This document shows positions 19,303 to 30,623 of a stretch of 64,000 bases of DNA, one piece after another (the first letter of the stretch is position 1; every line of letters begins with the position of its first letter). The position numbers were made by a program, and so were the translations under genes. Source of the DNA: Rhodotorula mucilaginosa. Its lineage: Eukaryota > Basidiomycota > Microbotryomycetes > Sporidiobolales > Sporidiobolaceae. The notes under the pieces were generated by a model. That model was not told the origin of the DNA. It saw only the letters and a list, made by a program, of their open reading frames with translations, and searched no databases. The stretch lies in NCBI GenBank assembly GCA_034406715.1, contig CP137869.1, forward strand, positions 124,001 to 188,000, read 5' to 3'.

Positions 19303-21732
19303 ATGCCGTCCCCTGCTGCCACGCCCGGTCATCACTCGCGACGTCGCCTGCCCGGAGTCACGATCCTCGCCCTGTGCATGCTCACGGCCGGCTGGATCGC
19401 GTTCGCCGTACTCGCCCCGTCACCAGACTATACAGACTTTGAATCGCAAGCTACCCACTTGGACGCGGTGGCAGGGCGAGGCGATGCGAATGACGCAGGT
19501 CGAGGAAGCGGGGCCGCCGCACCACCGCCGCCGGGAACGCTGCTGCACCGCGTAGGGCTCGCTGCTGGCCCAGGGAAGCAGAGGCTTGGACTGGCAGTCG
19601 ATCCCAACACGGCCGACGACGAAGCGCTCGCCTTTACCGTCCAGCACGACTTCCCCTCTTCGAACGCCTTCTCTCACGCTGCATCGGCGTCACCTCCCTC
19701 GTCTCGCGACTCGGTGACCAACAAGCTCCGCATCAAGCTCGACAGGACCGCTACCCTCCTCGGGGATTTGCTCCTCGGACTGTTTGGAATCGATGACGGC
19801 GCGGAATGGTTCAGCGAAGGCGACTTTGACTACGAGACGAGTCAGTCGGGCCTTGACGGCGGCACCCTCTCGAGCTGGAGCGAGAGTAGCGTCTACGTAG
19901 AAGTGAGTATCCCTTCCCCCGACTGGTGTACGACCTGACGGCAGCCACTGACTTACAAATGCCCCCCCCCCCCCCCCCCCCGACAGCGCACCAACTCGCT
20001 CCACCCTTCGCGGCCGTCTTCGTTCGGCCCGCACATCCTCGACGAACCCCTCCGCGGCTACCTTTACCCGGTCGAGTACGCCAGCGCAACCGACGCCTAC
20101 GCCTGTTCCTCTGCCGCAGTCGTCGCGCCCGTGCCCGTCACCCCGGCAGCGCCGTGGATCGCCCTGATCCAGCGCGGCAAGTGCCCGTTTTCGGAAAAGG
20201 TTCGCTTCGCGCAGCATCACGGCGCAGAGGCGGTCGTGTTTGGTGACCAGAGCGAGAGCGAAGGCGGTATCGCCGGAGGACACGGCTTGTTGACCCCTTG
20301 GAGCCCGGGTAAGCTCTCATCTCGACCTGACCCTGCGCAGTTCACACCGGCTGATGTCATTACCGCTTGCAGAGAACACGGACGACATCAAGATCCCTTC
20401 GACTTTCGTCTCGCGCGCATCCTACCTCTCGCTCATCAGGACCTGGAAGGACGAGCAAGACATTGTCAAGCAGATGCGAGACTCGCCGCCGATGCAGGAT
20501 GGGTCGACCCAGACCAGCATCTCGTCCCGCGATGCCGCGACCGAATACGTCGGGCTCGAAGTCGTCCTCAGCAAGGACGAGATGCTTGCCTCGTGAGCTC
20601 CCTATGATTCGCTCCCACATACGGGACTCGCCCCTCTGTTTCTGACCAAACGTTGCACCCTCCCTTTTCCGACAACCGCAGACCTTTCCTCGACCTGCTC
20701 TTTGTGCTTCTCTTCCTCCCTTCCCTTCTCACCCTCGTCACCGTCTTTGTGCAACGCATCCGTCTCGCTCGCGCCGCTCAAGCCGAACGCGCGCCCAAGG
20801 ATGCGGTCGCGCGGCTCCCCGTCTTCCGCTGGGGTGACCACGTCGTCCCGCCGCCTCCTCCCTCCTCCTCTGGTGGGGCCGCCGCCTCGAATGCGGGGAC
20901 ATGGAGCTCGAGCGCGGGAGCCGTCGCCGCACCGGAGAAACCTACTGGACGTTCAGCGCCGTCTGATGAAGAACGCGAGATCGGAGTCGAGGCGGGACGA
21001 GCCGCTCGTCCGGTGTCGTCACCGCGAAGGGGCTCGAGCTCGAACGAGGACGTCAGCGAACCGGACGAAGCGACCACCCTCCTGCCGCACTCCTCCTCGT
21101 CGTCTGCGCCTCTTACCCGTTCCTCCTCCTCCTCTGCCTCCTCGCCCTCGTCCGCTTCGGCCCCTTCGCTCGCCCAACGCGCGTTCGCCCGACTCCCCTT
21201 CGTCGTCCAGCGCTTCCTCCCTTCTTTCATCCGCCCTCCCGTCCCGGCCACGCCCGCTTCCGCCCGTTCTTCGCGCCTCAACAATGCAGTCCCGACTCGT
21301 CGGTTCCCTTCGATCGTCGAGTGCCCCTTCTGCTTGTGCGATTTCGAGAACGGTGATACGGTCATGGAATTGCCGTGCGGGCATTTGTTCCACGATGAGG
21401 AAGTCCGCGGGTGGCTCGAGGGGCAGAAGGGCGTGTGTCCCGTTTGCAGGACCAGCGTTTTGAACCCGGCGCCGGTCCCTTCGCCCTCGCCTGCGCCTCC
21501 GACCGCCGTGCCTACTGTCGTGCCTGCAGCGGCTGGTCTAACGCTCGACGAATCGGCGGGAGGAGGATCGCCGCGCGCTTCGTCCACGAGGACGGATACG
21601 ACCGTCCGGCCCACCCCGACGACCTCTACGGACTCGTCCTCGCGCGCGCCGATGAACGCCGCCGTGACTCCGCTCGCGTCGACGAGTTCTGTCCGCATCG
21701 ACGATGGCGGTGGACGTCCTCGCTCGCTGTGA
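19303..21732 (+). CDS. PA-TM-RING protein with an altered RING (730 aa, 4 exons)
   Basis: Exons are 19303-19902, 19987-20308, 20373-20592 and 20682-21732. The order is an N-terminal signal-anchor (about residues 18-40, VTILALCMLTAGWIAFAVL), a lumenal protease-associated domain (ALIQRGKCPFSEKVRFAQ, then GAEAVVFGD, about residues 255-290), a transmembrane helix (about 382-405), a Ser-rich cytosolic linker, and a RING-like motif (CPFC...PCGHLFH...CPVC, about 593-634). PA-TM-RING proteins are ubiquitin ligases of the endomembrane system, related to human RNF13 and GRAIL. Canonical RING-H2 has H-x2-C after the second histidine. Here the residue at that Cys position is Glu (HLFHDEEVRGWL), so one zinc ligand appears lost. 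Intron 1 ends with a run of 20 C residues before the acceptor. Confidence 0.85.
19962..19981 (+). repeat. C20 homopolymer near the acceptor of PA-TM-RING intron 1
   Basis: Twenty consecutive C on the sense strand, followed by GACAG. It sits where the polypyrimidine tract of the intron is expected. Confidence 0.9.
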
Positions 21733-22254
21733 TTCTCGCAGCTTTGCTTGTACTTTCTTCTTCTTCCTCGCCTTGACGCCTCCCCGCTTGATTACGACAT
21801 TCTCTGGGACCCTTAAACCCCCCAACTGTATCCGAGTCTCCTTCCACCTCTTGTCGGACGCTTCCGCCGCCGCCGCCGATGCGCGCTTTCACTTTACGAG
21901 TTAATCCGCGCTCATGCGTCCACCTCGAGTCGCCTCCTCTCCTGTCGCCATATACCTTGACGCCCTCTCATTTTCTGTCGTTGTAGCATACCCCCTCTTT
22001 ACCTCTCTTTCATCGCTGTCCTGGTTCTCTTTTGGAAGACTTTTTGCTCGTCCGCAGTCGTCTCCGTCTTCGACGCCGCTGTGTGGTGCTCCGGTTCTGC
22101 TCATGTCGCAGCAGCTGCTGCTAACTTGCTAGACTCGCTGAGCTACAAAGCACGAGGACCACATCGCTAGCACCCGACTACGCACAGTTCGCCAGTCCTC
22201 GTGGACAGGAGGTGCTCGTCATCCGCACGAGCGATACGCTGATAGACAGAAGCG
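21733..22254. other. Intergenic between PA-TM-RING and TBC genes
   Basis: 522 bp, pyrimidine-rich on the plus strand, in tandem orientation. No exon or RNA gene recognised. The true 5' end of the TBC gene may lie inside it. Confidence 0.4.
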
Positions 22255-25200
22255 ATGCAGCGTCACACAGAACGGCGAGTCCGGCGAGTTCCCCACCAGC
22301 GAGCACAGAAACTAACGCCCACACTACCCGCATGCAGCGTCCAGCGCTTCGAGTCGCTGTTGCGTCCGTTTCCAGCGACTCCTCCGCCTGACGACGACGA
22401 ACAGCGATCGACGACGAGCGCTCTGCACGAGGTGGGACATGTCCCGCCTGGGTATGGGGCGCGGGGTCCTAGGAGTGCAGAGTCCTGGAGGAGGGAAGAG
22501 CTGCGCAAGCTGTGCGGCGAAGGTCCGTCGAGTTGCTCTGATTGAATCCATCGTCTCCCTTCGACTGGGCATGTGAAGCTAACAAGACTCCCGACCCGAC
22601 AGGCATTCCGGATGATCCGAAGCATCTCCGAGCTGCCGCGTACCGCTTCCTCCTCAACCTCGACGAACCAGACGCCCTCGTCGAGCAGTATCGAGCCTTT
22701 CTCGACGACGTCAACTCGCAACTCTCGGCGCTCCCTCCTCCTCCTCCTCCGTCGGCCGGTCCGACGGAACCGCTCAGGAACGAAGACAGACTGCTGAGAG
22801 AGATTCAGCAGGATGTCGAGCGGACTTTTGGCGCCTTGGCGTGGTTCGGAGTCGAGGAGGAGGAGGGAACGGCGCAGGATGCCCTGTGGGAGCGGCTGGA
22901 CTTGCTCTTCAAGCCGGCGGTGCAGCGCGAAGGCGAGACGGAGCATGCCACCGGGGATGCTGGTTCAGCCGAGTCGTCCACTCCTGCGCAGTCCACGTCG
23001 CGGAATGGGAGACTCCGTAGTCGGCGTCAACTCGTCCTCCGACCTCTCTACCTCTACGCGTCTCTCAATCCGGGCGTCTCGTTCGTCCAGGGCATGAGCT
23101 ACATCGCCGCCGTCTTCTTCTACGTGTTCGCTCAATCCTCACCAGTCAACACCGCTACCACGGAATCGTCGGCCCCGTCCACCACGTCCACGCCGTGCGA
23201 GCAAGCCGAAGCCTCGACCTTTTTCGCCCTGAGCGCACTGTTGTCGCAGTTGCGAGATCTCTTTGTCCCCGCTCTCGATGGGCTCGTCGGCGCCGGCGAG
23301 GATAATGACCGCGTGCCGACTTCGACCGGACTCGGATCCGCCCTCGGTCGATTCCGGGCGCTGCTGCTCGTCATTGATTCGACCGCGGCAGATGCATTGG
23401 ACCGGAAAGGCGTCGATCTCAACGGGCTGGTGGTTCGATGGTTGACGACGCTTTTCGCGAACGAGGTATGCTTCCCGGCATTCGATCTCATGTCTGAGCA
23501 GCACGGATCCTGACTTTTCTGTCCCTGCAGTTCCCTCTGCCCGACGTGGTGCGTGTCTGGGAGTAAGTTGCCTCGCATAGTGAGCTACCTATGTTTCCAC
23601 GGCCGCTCACGACTTTGTCCAATCTGCAGCCGTATCTTGTCGTTCTACCCTCTCGCCGGCGAGCAACAGACGGCCGAAGCCTTGTCGCCCGTGCTCGGTC
23701 ACTTGATCGACCTTGCGCTGGCGGTCATCGAGCTCGAGCGTTCTACAATCATTTCGCCCTTTGCGGTGCGTCAACCTCCTGATCCGTGGGAGCTTGTATG
23801 ACAGCTGAGTCTCCACCTGCTCACAGAAAGCGCCCAAGATTCTGAGCACCCTCCAGGATTTGCGGATAGAGGGCGACGGGATCGACAAGCTCCTAGGCTC
23901 GGCCTGGGATATCCGGGAACGGCGACTCGGGCGGAGCAAGCGGCAAAGCGTCGCCTCGACGCCGACAAAGAACGCCGCCGGACTCGGACGCATGTTTGGG
24001 TGGTCCCCTTCGTCGTCCGCAAGGGCATTACCGTCATCTGCTTCCGATTTTGAGATCGACGACCGGTCTTCTGTCGCCGGGAGCGACGCTTCGAAACCGT
24101 CTGGATATCGCTTCGGCTCCCTCGCCTTCTCGTCCCCTCGTTCCTCGCAAGCCGAACTCGCCGACAACGTCACCGTGATTGACGGCAAAGTCTTGCCGCC
24201 ACCTCCCGCCCGCGTCGATCAGCACGTGACTATAGCTTCCCTCATCGAAGAGGAGCTGCGCGAGACTGAGCAGCAGGCGACGGCCGAACCCGATTACGGG
24301 ATCGAAGACGACGAAGACGGCGCGAACGAGGGACCTGCTTTGCATCGTCGGATGGCGTCGGGCTGGGGTGGCCTCAAAGCCTCCTTCTCGCGACTTGCGG
24401 CGTCCGATACCGCCGCTGAACTGTCCAAGCGCGCGACAAACCTTCAGATCGCGGCAGTCCAATCTGCTTCTAGCGCATCGACTCGGTTACAGACTTCCGA
24501 CGCTGCCGCCGCCCTCTCGCGAGCACAGACGAATGCGGCCATCAAGGCTCAGTTGCTGCGAGACCAGTTGGCCGAACAGGCACCGGAACGTCTCGCGCGC
24601 TTGAAGGAAGCCGCAGCGGGAGCGACCGGTCGACTGGTCGCCTCGACCGACTCGGACCGGAGCGGATTGCAACAACCGGGAAGTCCGCGCGAGGCGCCGT
24701 TCGTACCGCCTACGATGGCGGGTGATCGCGATGTCACGCCGCTGGGCTCGCCGCGCGGCGAGTCGGCAGACATGGCTCGGGCGGCTAGCGGGGGACCCAA
24801 ACCGCTTCTTCTGTCCGGCTCGGCTCGACGGGCGCAGAACGGTTCCGAGGATTTCGGGTCTCAGGATCGAGGAGGCCCGCCATCGTTCACTCGATCGTCC
24901 AGCTCGTCTCCGACCTTGACGAGGGGCGACAAGCTCCTCTCGCCTGATTTCGCTGTGCCTCCTCTCTCGCGATCTCCTTCCAGAGGTGGCAGCGCGGCAC
25001 ACGCTCGCACCGCTTCGAATTGGGACACTCCGACTCGCACCACCGCGTCTACTTTCCACCCGCGGTCTTCGTCTGCGGGACAGAGCACGGCAGCGTCCGC
25101 TTTGGAGGACCAGGACAGTCCGATCGTCTCGCGCCGGTTGCAAGACCACGCGAACACTCTTCGTCGTGGTGGTGGGCCGACCTCCCGCTTGCGCGAAGAC

Positions 25201-26010
25201 GAGTCTCCGAGTCCCGCTCTCGTGCGAACGACCGGCGGCCGCAAGGGCTACCAGCTCTCGGACGGGCCGGTGATGGGCACTGGCGGCGGTCTCGAGCTAC
25301 CCGCCCTCGAGCTCGGGTTCGACCCTTCGACATTCAGCCAGTCGTTCGATACGCCCGCACCTGCCGCCGCCGCGGCGGTATCTCGTCCGCTCCTGGACGA
25401 TGGCCTCGAGGCAGAGTCTCCCTTTGTACCACCGAGCGGTGCGAGCGAAGTAGCCAAGCCGACGACATCTCGTCCAACCCCAGCACGAGGCTCGTCCCTA
25501 TCGGGGTCGAGCGGCGCGCCGCCATCGTCCAATACCACCGGAGAGCCCGCGTCTGCGGTCCCGCCTCGGATATCGTCGCTCGGATCTGCCCCATCGGGAC
25601 CAGCCGAAGAAGACTCGGCGGAGCGACCTCCTCCTCCGAACGAAGACAGCTCATCCCTCGCTGCGACCCCGTCCCTGTCCCGCTCCAAGGTGGTCCGCCG
25701 ACCGGTCGGCAGTCGGAAACGTTCCAGTCGAGCCTCGACCTCGTTGTCGACTATGTCCGGAACCAGTCTCGACTCGACGGGGGGCGCCGCCGGCGAGGGA
25801 CGACGCGTCGCGAGCGAGTTCCTGACGCGGAGCATGTCGGGTTCTTCGTCGTCAACGACGGATGATTCGCACCACCGACGACGGGCGAGTGAGATGTTGG
25901 GAGCGGCGGCTCGTCGAGAAAGTCGGGGAGATTTTGATGACGACGAGGAAGATTTCCTCGATGCATATGGAGGAGACGGTAACGCCGAAACGTCGTCCTC
26001 CGCTCGATAA
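22255..26010 (+). CDS. TBC-domain Rab GTPase-activating protein, TBC1D13-like, with very long tail (1160 aa)
   Basis: Exons are 22255-22522, 22603-23465, 23531-23562, 23630-23765 and 23827-26010. The TBC domain spans about residues 65-420. It begins RFESLLRPF, continues with IPDDPKHLRAAAYRFLLNL (the usual GIP...R.W-like entry) and contains NPGVSFVQGMSYIAAVFF and FPLPDVVRVWDRIL, which match the TBC1D13 subgroup. TBC proteins stimulate GTP hydrolysis by Rab proteins. The canonical Arg-finger motif IxxDxxR is not obvious; DVERTF in LREIQQDVERTF (about residues 155-166) may correspond to it. Residues 434-1160 form a Ser/Pro/Arg-rich, probably disordered tail. A stretch of 63 nt near the start (22275-22337) could be an in-frame intron with a GCGAGT donor. 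The start codon is therefore tentative. Confidence 0.85.
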
Positions 26011-26280
26011 TGAGTCCGACCGCGATGCAATGCAGATAGACATTCCTCACGAGCTTGCCGTCCTTTGGAAGCGTCCCTCTGGAGAAGATAGAGAGAGAAA
26101 TGCTTGAATGCAGGAACGACAAGACTACCAGGTCTTGCGTTAGGGTGCGGAACATCTAGTGACGGAACAACTCGGCAACCAAAAACATCGCAGACCGGGA
26201 ACTTCAATAAAACCATGACGGAGGAGAAACCAGAGAGAAGAGAGAGAGAGAGAGAGAAAGGGGGCGGAGGGGTGTGCCTC

Positions 26281-28588
26281 TTAGAGGTTGATGCCCTTTC
26301 CGATCGAGAAGACCTTGAACCCGATCGCGCGCAGTTTGTCGGCGTCGAGGATGCCGCGGCCGTCAAACACCATGGCGGGCTTGGCCATCGTCTCGTAGAT
26401 CGCCTCCCAGTCGAGCGACTTGAACTCGTCCCACTCGGTCAGGACGCAGATCCCTTCGGCGCCCGTGCAGGCCTCCATCGCCGACGTGCAGACCTTGACT
26501 TGCTCCTTGACTGCAGGCGCAGCGCAGGCGGAGGAAGAGTTTGTCAGTGTCAGACCTGGCCGACTGGGTAAAGCGGACGAAGCCCTCCTCGGCCAGCAAA
26601 GAGGGCGGGGCCACGCCCGCAAAAATGAAATCACTGCCGAGCTAGACACTCACCAGCCGCAGAGTCGTCGGCCACACCGGGCTCGGTCAAGTCGAGGAAG
26701 ATCTGCTTCTCGGGCACCTTGGGGTCGTAGATCGAGATCCTCGCGTTCTCTTGCCGGAAGAACCTGCACACGGTCGCCGACGGGGTCTCGCGCGTGTCGC
26801 CCGTGTCCTTCTTGAACGCGAACCCGAGGACGGCGAGTTTCTTGTGCGTGATCGTGTTGAACATGGACGAGACGACATTCTTGGCGAACCGGCTCTTCTG
26901 GTACTCGTTCATCGTAATGACCTGCTTCCAGTACTCGGCCACCTCGGGCAAGTTGAGGCTCTCGGACAAGTAGACGAGGTTGAGGATGTCCTTCTGGAAG
27001 CACGAGCCGCCGAACCCGACCGAGCTCTTGAGGAACTTGGGACCGATCCGCGAGTCGATCCCGCACGCGTACGCGACTTCGTCAATGTCGGCGCCGGTCA
27101 CTTCGCAGATGGCAGAGAGGGCGTTGATCGACGAGATGCGCTGGGCGAGGAGGGCGTTGGCGGCCTGCGAGGGAGGACGGCGAATACTCGTCAGCACCCG
27201 AGAGGGGAGAAGGATTACGAAAGGGTAGGGGTCCGCTTACCAGCTTGGTGAGCTCCGAAGACCAGAGACCGGTGGTGATGCACCGTTCGCGCGGGACCCA
27301 GTTGGCATACACGTCGACCAAGCTGAGCTGAGCGGCGCGGCCCTCGGGGGTTCCCAGCGAACCAATCAGGACACGGTCCGGGTTCGCGAGGTCGTTGATG
27401 GCGGTTCCCTCGGCGAGGAATTCCGGGTTCGAGAGGATGTCGAACCGGAGGCCGGGGCGCGAGTTGGCTTCGAGGATGGTGCGCATCGATTGCGCGGTCC
27501 GGCACGGGACGGTCGACTTTTCGACGACAATCTTGGACGAGGTGGCGACCGAGGCGATGCGGCGCGTGCACAGTTCGACGTAGCTGTTGTTGGTCGACGA
27601 CGAATGGGGTTCTGAATCAGTGCTCCGGGGATCGGGACAAGGGAGTCGAAAGATAAACGCACAAGAGGTCGGCGGCGTAGCCTGCGCCGACACCGCTCTT
27701 CTTGGTCGGGGTGTTGACCGAGACAAAGATCAAGTCGGCCTCGATGATGGCCTTGTCAATGTCGGTGTCGAAGAACAAGTTGCGGCCGCGGCACTCTTTG
27801 ACAATCTCTTCGAGGCCGGGTTCGTAGATCGGCAGCGAGTCCGAGTTCCACGCGTTGATCCGGTCCTGGTTGACGTCGACGATCGTGACTTGGATGTGCG
27901 GGCACTTGTACGCGATCATCGAGCATGCTGGCGGGTCAAACAGGTTGGGTTTTTGCTGGGTCAGTCCATCGTCTTCGTTGTCACTGGGTTTTCTTCCATG
28001 ATTCCCCGGGCGGGTGTTTCCTCTCCGTTCCTCCGCGCACAGTGAGAGCCAGTGTATTGCTCGCTGGACGGTAAGCAATCAACGATCGCTCGGAAACCGC
28101 GGTGACCGGGAAAAGTCGGTGGCGGCCCGTTATCGTCCAACGGCGCTGTGCTCGCTATCGGGCGTATCGAGTGCAAGCGCCCACACCAAGCAGAGGGCGA
28201 GCCGTCCTGGCACCGCACCGCACTGCATGCGCATCTGATCGCTCCAGCCAGCACGGACAGTGCGCAGCGCTCGTTCCTCGTCGTCGTCGTCGTTGTCGTC
28301 GAGACCTGATCGCACGGCCGATTGGAATTCCGAACTCGTCCGCACTCACTCGGACCGCCGACATAGCCTGCTCCGATGCAGGCAATCTTCTTGACCTTCT
28401 GCGGAGTGTTGGATCGAGCGACGGTCAGCGCGCTCGATCGAAACAGGCAAGAGGAGCGAGTGCGCGGAGTTCCTTGGGCGCGCGCGTTCAACGACCCGGC
28501 CGGCGAGTGAGGAGCGGGAAGCGGGAGACGGCAGGGAGGAGAAGGGGCTGCTTACGATGGGCGTGATCTGCTGTGCCTGCGATGCCAT
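26281..28588 (-). CDS. UGD1: UDP-glucose 6-dehydrogenase (476 aa, 6 exons)
   Basis: Exons are 28588-28556, 28398-28350, 27927-27663, 27583-27241, 27164-26654 and 26510-26281; all phases close. The enzyme oxidises UDP-glucose to UDP-glucuronate with two NAD+, feeding synthesis of glucuronate- and xylose-containing glycans. Visible motifs are the Rossmann loop [48 protein letters not shown], the catalytic cysteine in [14 protein letters not shown], and [17 protein letters not shown] in the C-terminal UDP-binding part. Length is normal for the family. The second intron (28349-27928, 422 nt) is several times longer than other introns here and splits the dinucleotide-binding fold. The gene shares a 386-bp divergent promoter with LSM8. 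Confidence 0.96.
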
Positions 28589-28974
28589 GCTTGCGTTGAG
28601 GGTGAACGTGAACGGCGAGAGGAGAGCGCTCGTCGCAAAGCGAGCTAAAATGCACGTGTCGGCTCAGCGGGACTTCGGAGCTCTGCGGAAACGCGACGCG
28701 ACGCCTTTGCCTGAAACCTCCCCTCAGTCAGTACCTGCAGGCCAGACGCAAGTCAGGGGGAAGCACAGCAGCAGCGACTGTCGACTGCTCCTCCTCGACA
28801 TCGACCGACTTGACGCACGCTCGCCCTCGCCTCGTCTCGCTGATAAACACCAAAGAGGGAAACACGAACCTCACGCCAAGTGGACAAACTTGAGCAGCAA
28901 GGCGTGTCGCGTCAAGAGGGAACCGCGAGTCGTCGTTCGCTCGCTCTCGTCTGGCACGGCCAACACCCGCCGAG
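28589..28974. promoter_or_regulatory. Divergent promoter region UGD1 / LSM8
   Basis: 386 bp between the UGD1 start and the first base of the LSM8 start codon. It contains no other ATG between about 28850 and 28975, so LSM8 has no nearby alternative start upstream. No conserved element was recognised by eye. Confidence 0.55.
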
Positions 28975-29706
28975 AGTGCGTACAGGCTACCTTTCTGTGT
29001 TCCTGCACTGTAGGCTGACCTCTCCTCCTTCCAGTGAGCGCGCTCACGACCTACGTCGACAGTGAGTCCCGCACCGACACCGCTTGACCCGCTTCGACTG
29101 GCGACGCAGCCTTAGCTGCTGTGTGCTGTCGCATGGTACGCCAGCGAGCGAACGGGCGCTGACTATAGCCCACCGCACCTTGGCCGCCAACTCCCCCCCC
29201 TCTTCTCGGTCGAAATCTGTTCCCTCTCTCTCTCTCCACCGCACACCTTGATCCGACGATACACCCACGCAGAAAAAGTCCTCGTCGTCACACAGGATGG
29301 TCGAGTCATCGTCGTGCGTCTCCCACCCTCTTGCTGCTCTCGAGTCCGGGCGATCCGAGAAACTGACCCTTTTCTTTGGCGGGGTTGTTCGCAATCCGGT
29401 TCCGCAGGGCAAGCTGATGGGCTTTGACCAGACGACCAACATTATCCTCGCCGACTCGATCGAACGCATCTTTTCGGTAGACGAGCCCGTCATCGAGGAA
29501 CCGCTCGGAGTCGAGATTGTCCGAGGCGACAACATTGTCAGTTTTCCCGCCTTCGCTCGCTGGTGCAGCGCATCTCTCTGGAGGAAGGTTGCTGATAATC
29601 CACCCACCGAATCTAGACTCTGATCGGAGGATTGGATGAGGAAGCCGACAAGGAAATTGACCTCTCAACAATCCGCGCACATCCTCTCGCCGACGTGACA
29701 CATTGA
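28975..29706 (+). CDS. LSM8: U6 snRNA-associated Sm-like protein LSm8 (95 aa, 5 exons, start codon split by an intron)
   Basis: Exons are 28975 (1 nt), 29035-29061, 29273-29313, 29408-29536 and 29617-29706. The spliced protein starts MSALTTYVDKKVLVV, continues TQDGRVIVGKLMGFDQTTN (Sm1) and LGVEIVRGDNI (Sm2), and ends HPLADVTH. Human LSm8 is 96 aa, starts MTSALENYINRTV and has the same GFDQT core. LSm8 is the subunit that defines the nuclear LSm2-8 ring, which binds the U6 snRNA 3' end. The acceptor at 29034 is followed directly by TGAGCGCG. The only donor upstream with good consensus, GTGCGT at 28976, follows an A, giving A|TG. The next in-frame ATG lies inside Sm1, so the split start is the only way I see to make a complete protein. 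Confidence 0.9.
28976..29034 (+). other. LSM8: Intron inside the start codon (A|TG) of LSM8
   Basis: A 59-nt intron, GTGCGTACAG...CCTTCCAG, with a GCTGAC branch-like word about 20 nt before the acceptor. Joining 28975 (A) to 29035-29036 (TG) creates the start codon directly before AGC GCG CTC (SAL), the conserved LSm8 N-terminus. Confidence 0.75.
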
Positions 29707-30623
29707 GAACAAGCGCGAAAACAAGCGGCAATTCGACTCTCGCCTCCGCGTCGAACGTACTCTCGCTTCTACCGGTCCCGGCCGGATAAAAACCATCTAG
29801 CGCCAGGAGCAGCAAGTTTGGGTTCGCTCGGCGTTGCCCCCCTCCCTCCCTCCCTCCCTCGACTCATTTCAGCGTTCAGGAACCCGCCTTGGGCGTCTCA
29901 CACCACCTCGACCCTTTCCCTTTCTCCTCCCTCTTATGCTCGCACCGCATTATACCCTCACCGGCTCTGCGCACCCCCCGCAGCAGCAAACGGGCTCAGG
30001 CTCGTTCTCTCACAAAGTCTATATCACCACCACGCCCTCCCGGTCGACCTCGGCAAAAATTGGACGTTCCAACTTGTAACCTTGTAACGCATTCTTGCTC
30101 ATCGCCTGATCTCTCACTCACTCCTTGCCGCGGCGAACGAGCGATTCCGCGCTTATCCGCCGCCTGCACGCAGTACTTGCAGAGGCAAATGGGCATTGTC
30201 TTTCTCTTTTTTGCGTGCAGCCCACGGGTCTGTATGATCGGCGCTCTCGGTCTTGAGGGCCTCTTCCTACGATTGCCTGAGCCCGCGAACAAGAGCAAGG
30301 TCCGACAGCTTTAGCCTTCGACGAGCTCAGAAAAGATCCAGCGCGCGGAGTTTCGCCCGACAAGACGACTTGGAAGATCTCGAGACGTTCATAGGGTCTT
30401 CGTTTGCACGAGTCATGCCGGCGTGCATGCATACGAACCGGAACCGATCCTTCCAGGTCATCGCTCCTCGTTCGAGAAGGTGGCAGATCAATCGAGGACC
30501 TTCTCAAACTTCTCGCCATCCGCGAACGACCTCGACCTCCCTGCTCGCTCTCCTTTCCCTTCTCGCTTCTCTTCTTTACACTTCATACACTCTCTCATCG
30601 ACATCCACACCCCCTCCCCAATC
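29707..30623. promoter_or_regulatory. Intergenic: upstream region of the BAG gene
   Basis: 917 bp. It includes a (CCCT)n tract near 29839-29860 and, close to the BAG start, TTCGAGAA at 30471-30478 and several TTC/GAA units that loosely resemble heat-shock elements. Long plus-strand open frames here are shadows of codon bias. No other gene seen. Confidence 0.45.

Noticed and set aside
20778-21698. 306-aa minus-strand frame opposite the PA-TM-RING gene
   Set aside because: The plus strand encodes a recognisable transmembrane helix and RING; the antisense frame has only Gly/Arg/Glu runs.
27928-28349. Intronic snoRNA in UGD1
   Set aside because: No paired C/D or H/ACA boxes could be identified by eye.
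30471-30478. Heat-shock element TTCGAGAA upstream of the BAG gene
   Set aside because: Only two units are in register; suggestive for a co-chaperone but not enough for a feature of its own.
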